Assembly: GCA_029250385.1 (NCBI GenBank)
Contig: JAQXFJ010000055.1
Coordinates: forward strand, 1 to 25,355
Direction: 5' to 3'
DNA length: 25,355 nt
Source of the DNA: Candidatus Poseidoniaceae archaeon
GTDB lineage: Archaea > Thermoplasmatota > Poseidoniia > Poseidoniales > Poseidoniaceae
Shown: in pieces, positions 24,703 through 25,355 of the stretch
How the letters are laid out: each line of letters opens with the position of its first letter
Position numbering within the stretch: the first letter of the stretch is position 1
Position numbers and translations under genes: made by a program
Notes under the pieces: model-generated
Databases searched by the model: none
Seen by the model: the letters and a program-made list of their open reading frames with translations, nothing else
What the model was told of the DNA's origin: nothing

Positions 24703-25355
24703 CGACTACTGTTTGTTCTATCTCTTCCATAGATTGGTATTGAGTTATTACGCCAGAGAACCAAATTCCAAACCATGCTGCAATCGTAACATTGCCCAGT
24801 GCATGAACTACATCATACGGGATACCATTGATTAGATAATCAATAAATTCGCCAGTACTTACTGTACCAATTACGCTCAATGAGGCAATAAAGTCGAATA
24901 AAAAGGCAGAGACAATCCCCAAAAAGTACAGTCTGCCGAGTTGTAGTTTATTATCGATAATTAACTTAGATTGGGCCCCAATAATTGCCACAGTTGACCA
25001 GCCAATGGCTTGGTATACAGTCCAAATACCATCACCAAGAATAAAGTTAGAAATCATGGTGACTAGCACAGCAAATGCGACACCTCGCATTGCTCCAAGT
25101 TGCGCGCCAATAATCAGACAGGCAACTGTTACCGGCTGGATATTAGGCAACGGAGACATTAGTATCCTTGCCAGTGAAATGCCAAATATTAGAGTAACAA
25201 AGGTAAGAATGTTAGAGACTTTTTTCATGTCTGGAGAAGCCAACATCCAAAATGCCAAGCCTAACAAAACAATGTCAATGACCAATCCGGCAACGGGGCC
25301 AAGAACGGGGCCGTGCACTCCATGGGACTGGAACATATACAGGCCTAGCAGTCGG
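24680..25355 (-). CDS. ECF-type transporter substrate-binding membrane subunit (possibly 5' partial)
   Basis: This protein resembles the S component of energy-coupling-factor vitamin transporters. About six hydrophobic helices are visible. 'PLPNIQPVTVACLIIGAQLG' and 'GDGIWTVYQAIGWS' resemble conserved stretches of ECF S components of the cobalamin/queuosine-like group, though the usual 'GPWTP' is 'GIWTV'. An ATG at 25336 gives 218 residues, but the frame stays open to the window edge, so the true start may lie outside. The substrate is unknown, and no ATPase or T subunit is in the window. It overlaps the second Pth2 gene by up to 23 nt. Confidence 0.65.
   Translation of the reverse strand, partial: RLLGLYMFQSHGVHGPVLGPVAGLVIDIVLLGLAFWMLASPDMKKVSNILTFVTLIFGISLARILMSPLPNIQPVTVACLIIGAQLGAMRGVAFAVLVTMISNFILGDGIWTVYQAIGWSTVAIIGAQSKLIIDNKLQLGRLYFLGIVSAFLFDFIASLSVIGTVSTGEFIDYLINGIPYDVVHALGNVTIAAWFGIWFSGVITQYQSMEEIEQTVVDGYVIGS

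Noticed and set aside
24507..24776. An 89-residue minus-strand frame overlapping the second Pth2 and ECF-type genes.
   Set aside because: It is an out-of-frame shadow of two supported genes.

Overview
The window looks like a piece of an archaeal chromosome, most likely a marine Thermoplasmatota (Euryarchaeota) of the Marine Group II/III kind; that placement is inference. Archaeal markers are a RaSEA-type archaeosine radical SAM enzyme, two Pth2-type peptidyl-tRNA hydrolases, an archaeal YchF-like GTPase, a short phosphatidylserine/archaetidylserine decarboxylase and a secreted thioredoxin-fold protein ending in a PGF-CTERM sorting signal. The DNA is AT-rich to moderate, genes are packed with gaps of 0-15 nt inside runs, and Shine-Dalgarno sites often read GGTGAT, which overlaps the preceding stop codon in several places. 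No rRNA, tRNA, CRISPR array or insertion sequence was seen, and no stretch above 300 bases lacks a gene.

Layout. 1-4895 (+): the 3' part of a fibronectin-III-like surface protein, then a p-aminobenzoate module (PabC-like lyase, then a PabB-PabA fusion), then a small zinc-ribbon membrane protein. 4896-9887 (-): a YchF-like GTPase that abuts the preceding gene tail to tail, a large polytopic protein that aligns with cbb3 oxidase subunit I but has lost the metal ligands and carries EF-hands and a SAP-like tail, its small membrane neighbour, and RaSEA. 9897-11553 (-): the decarboxylase and a coiled-coil protein, forming a tight run with RaSEA. 11652-12608 (-): a proline iminopeptidase. 12688-13308 (+): a SAM methyltransferase. 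13315-21791 (-): a very large AddAB/RecB-like helicase-nuclease pair; its AddA-like gene is split by one in-frame TAA. 21903-22808 (+): the secreted thioredoxin-fold protein. 22813-25355 (-): threonine aldolase, tandem Pth2 genes and an ECF-type substrate-binding membrane subunit that runs to the window edge.

How the genes fit together. PabC and PabBA together convert chorismate to p-aminobenzoate for a folate- or pterin-type cofactor. The AddB-like and AddA-like proteins are translationally coupled (ATGA overlap) and should form one DNA-end-processing machine with two nuclease sites and one motor. The coiled-coil, decarboxylase and RaSEA genes look co-transcribed but act in unrelated processes. 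The two most unusual items are the ligand-less oxidase-like protein (6190-8349) and the AddAB-like pair with its interrupted motor subunit (13315-21791).
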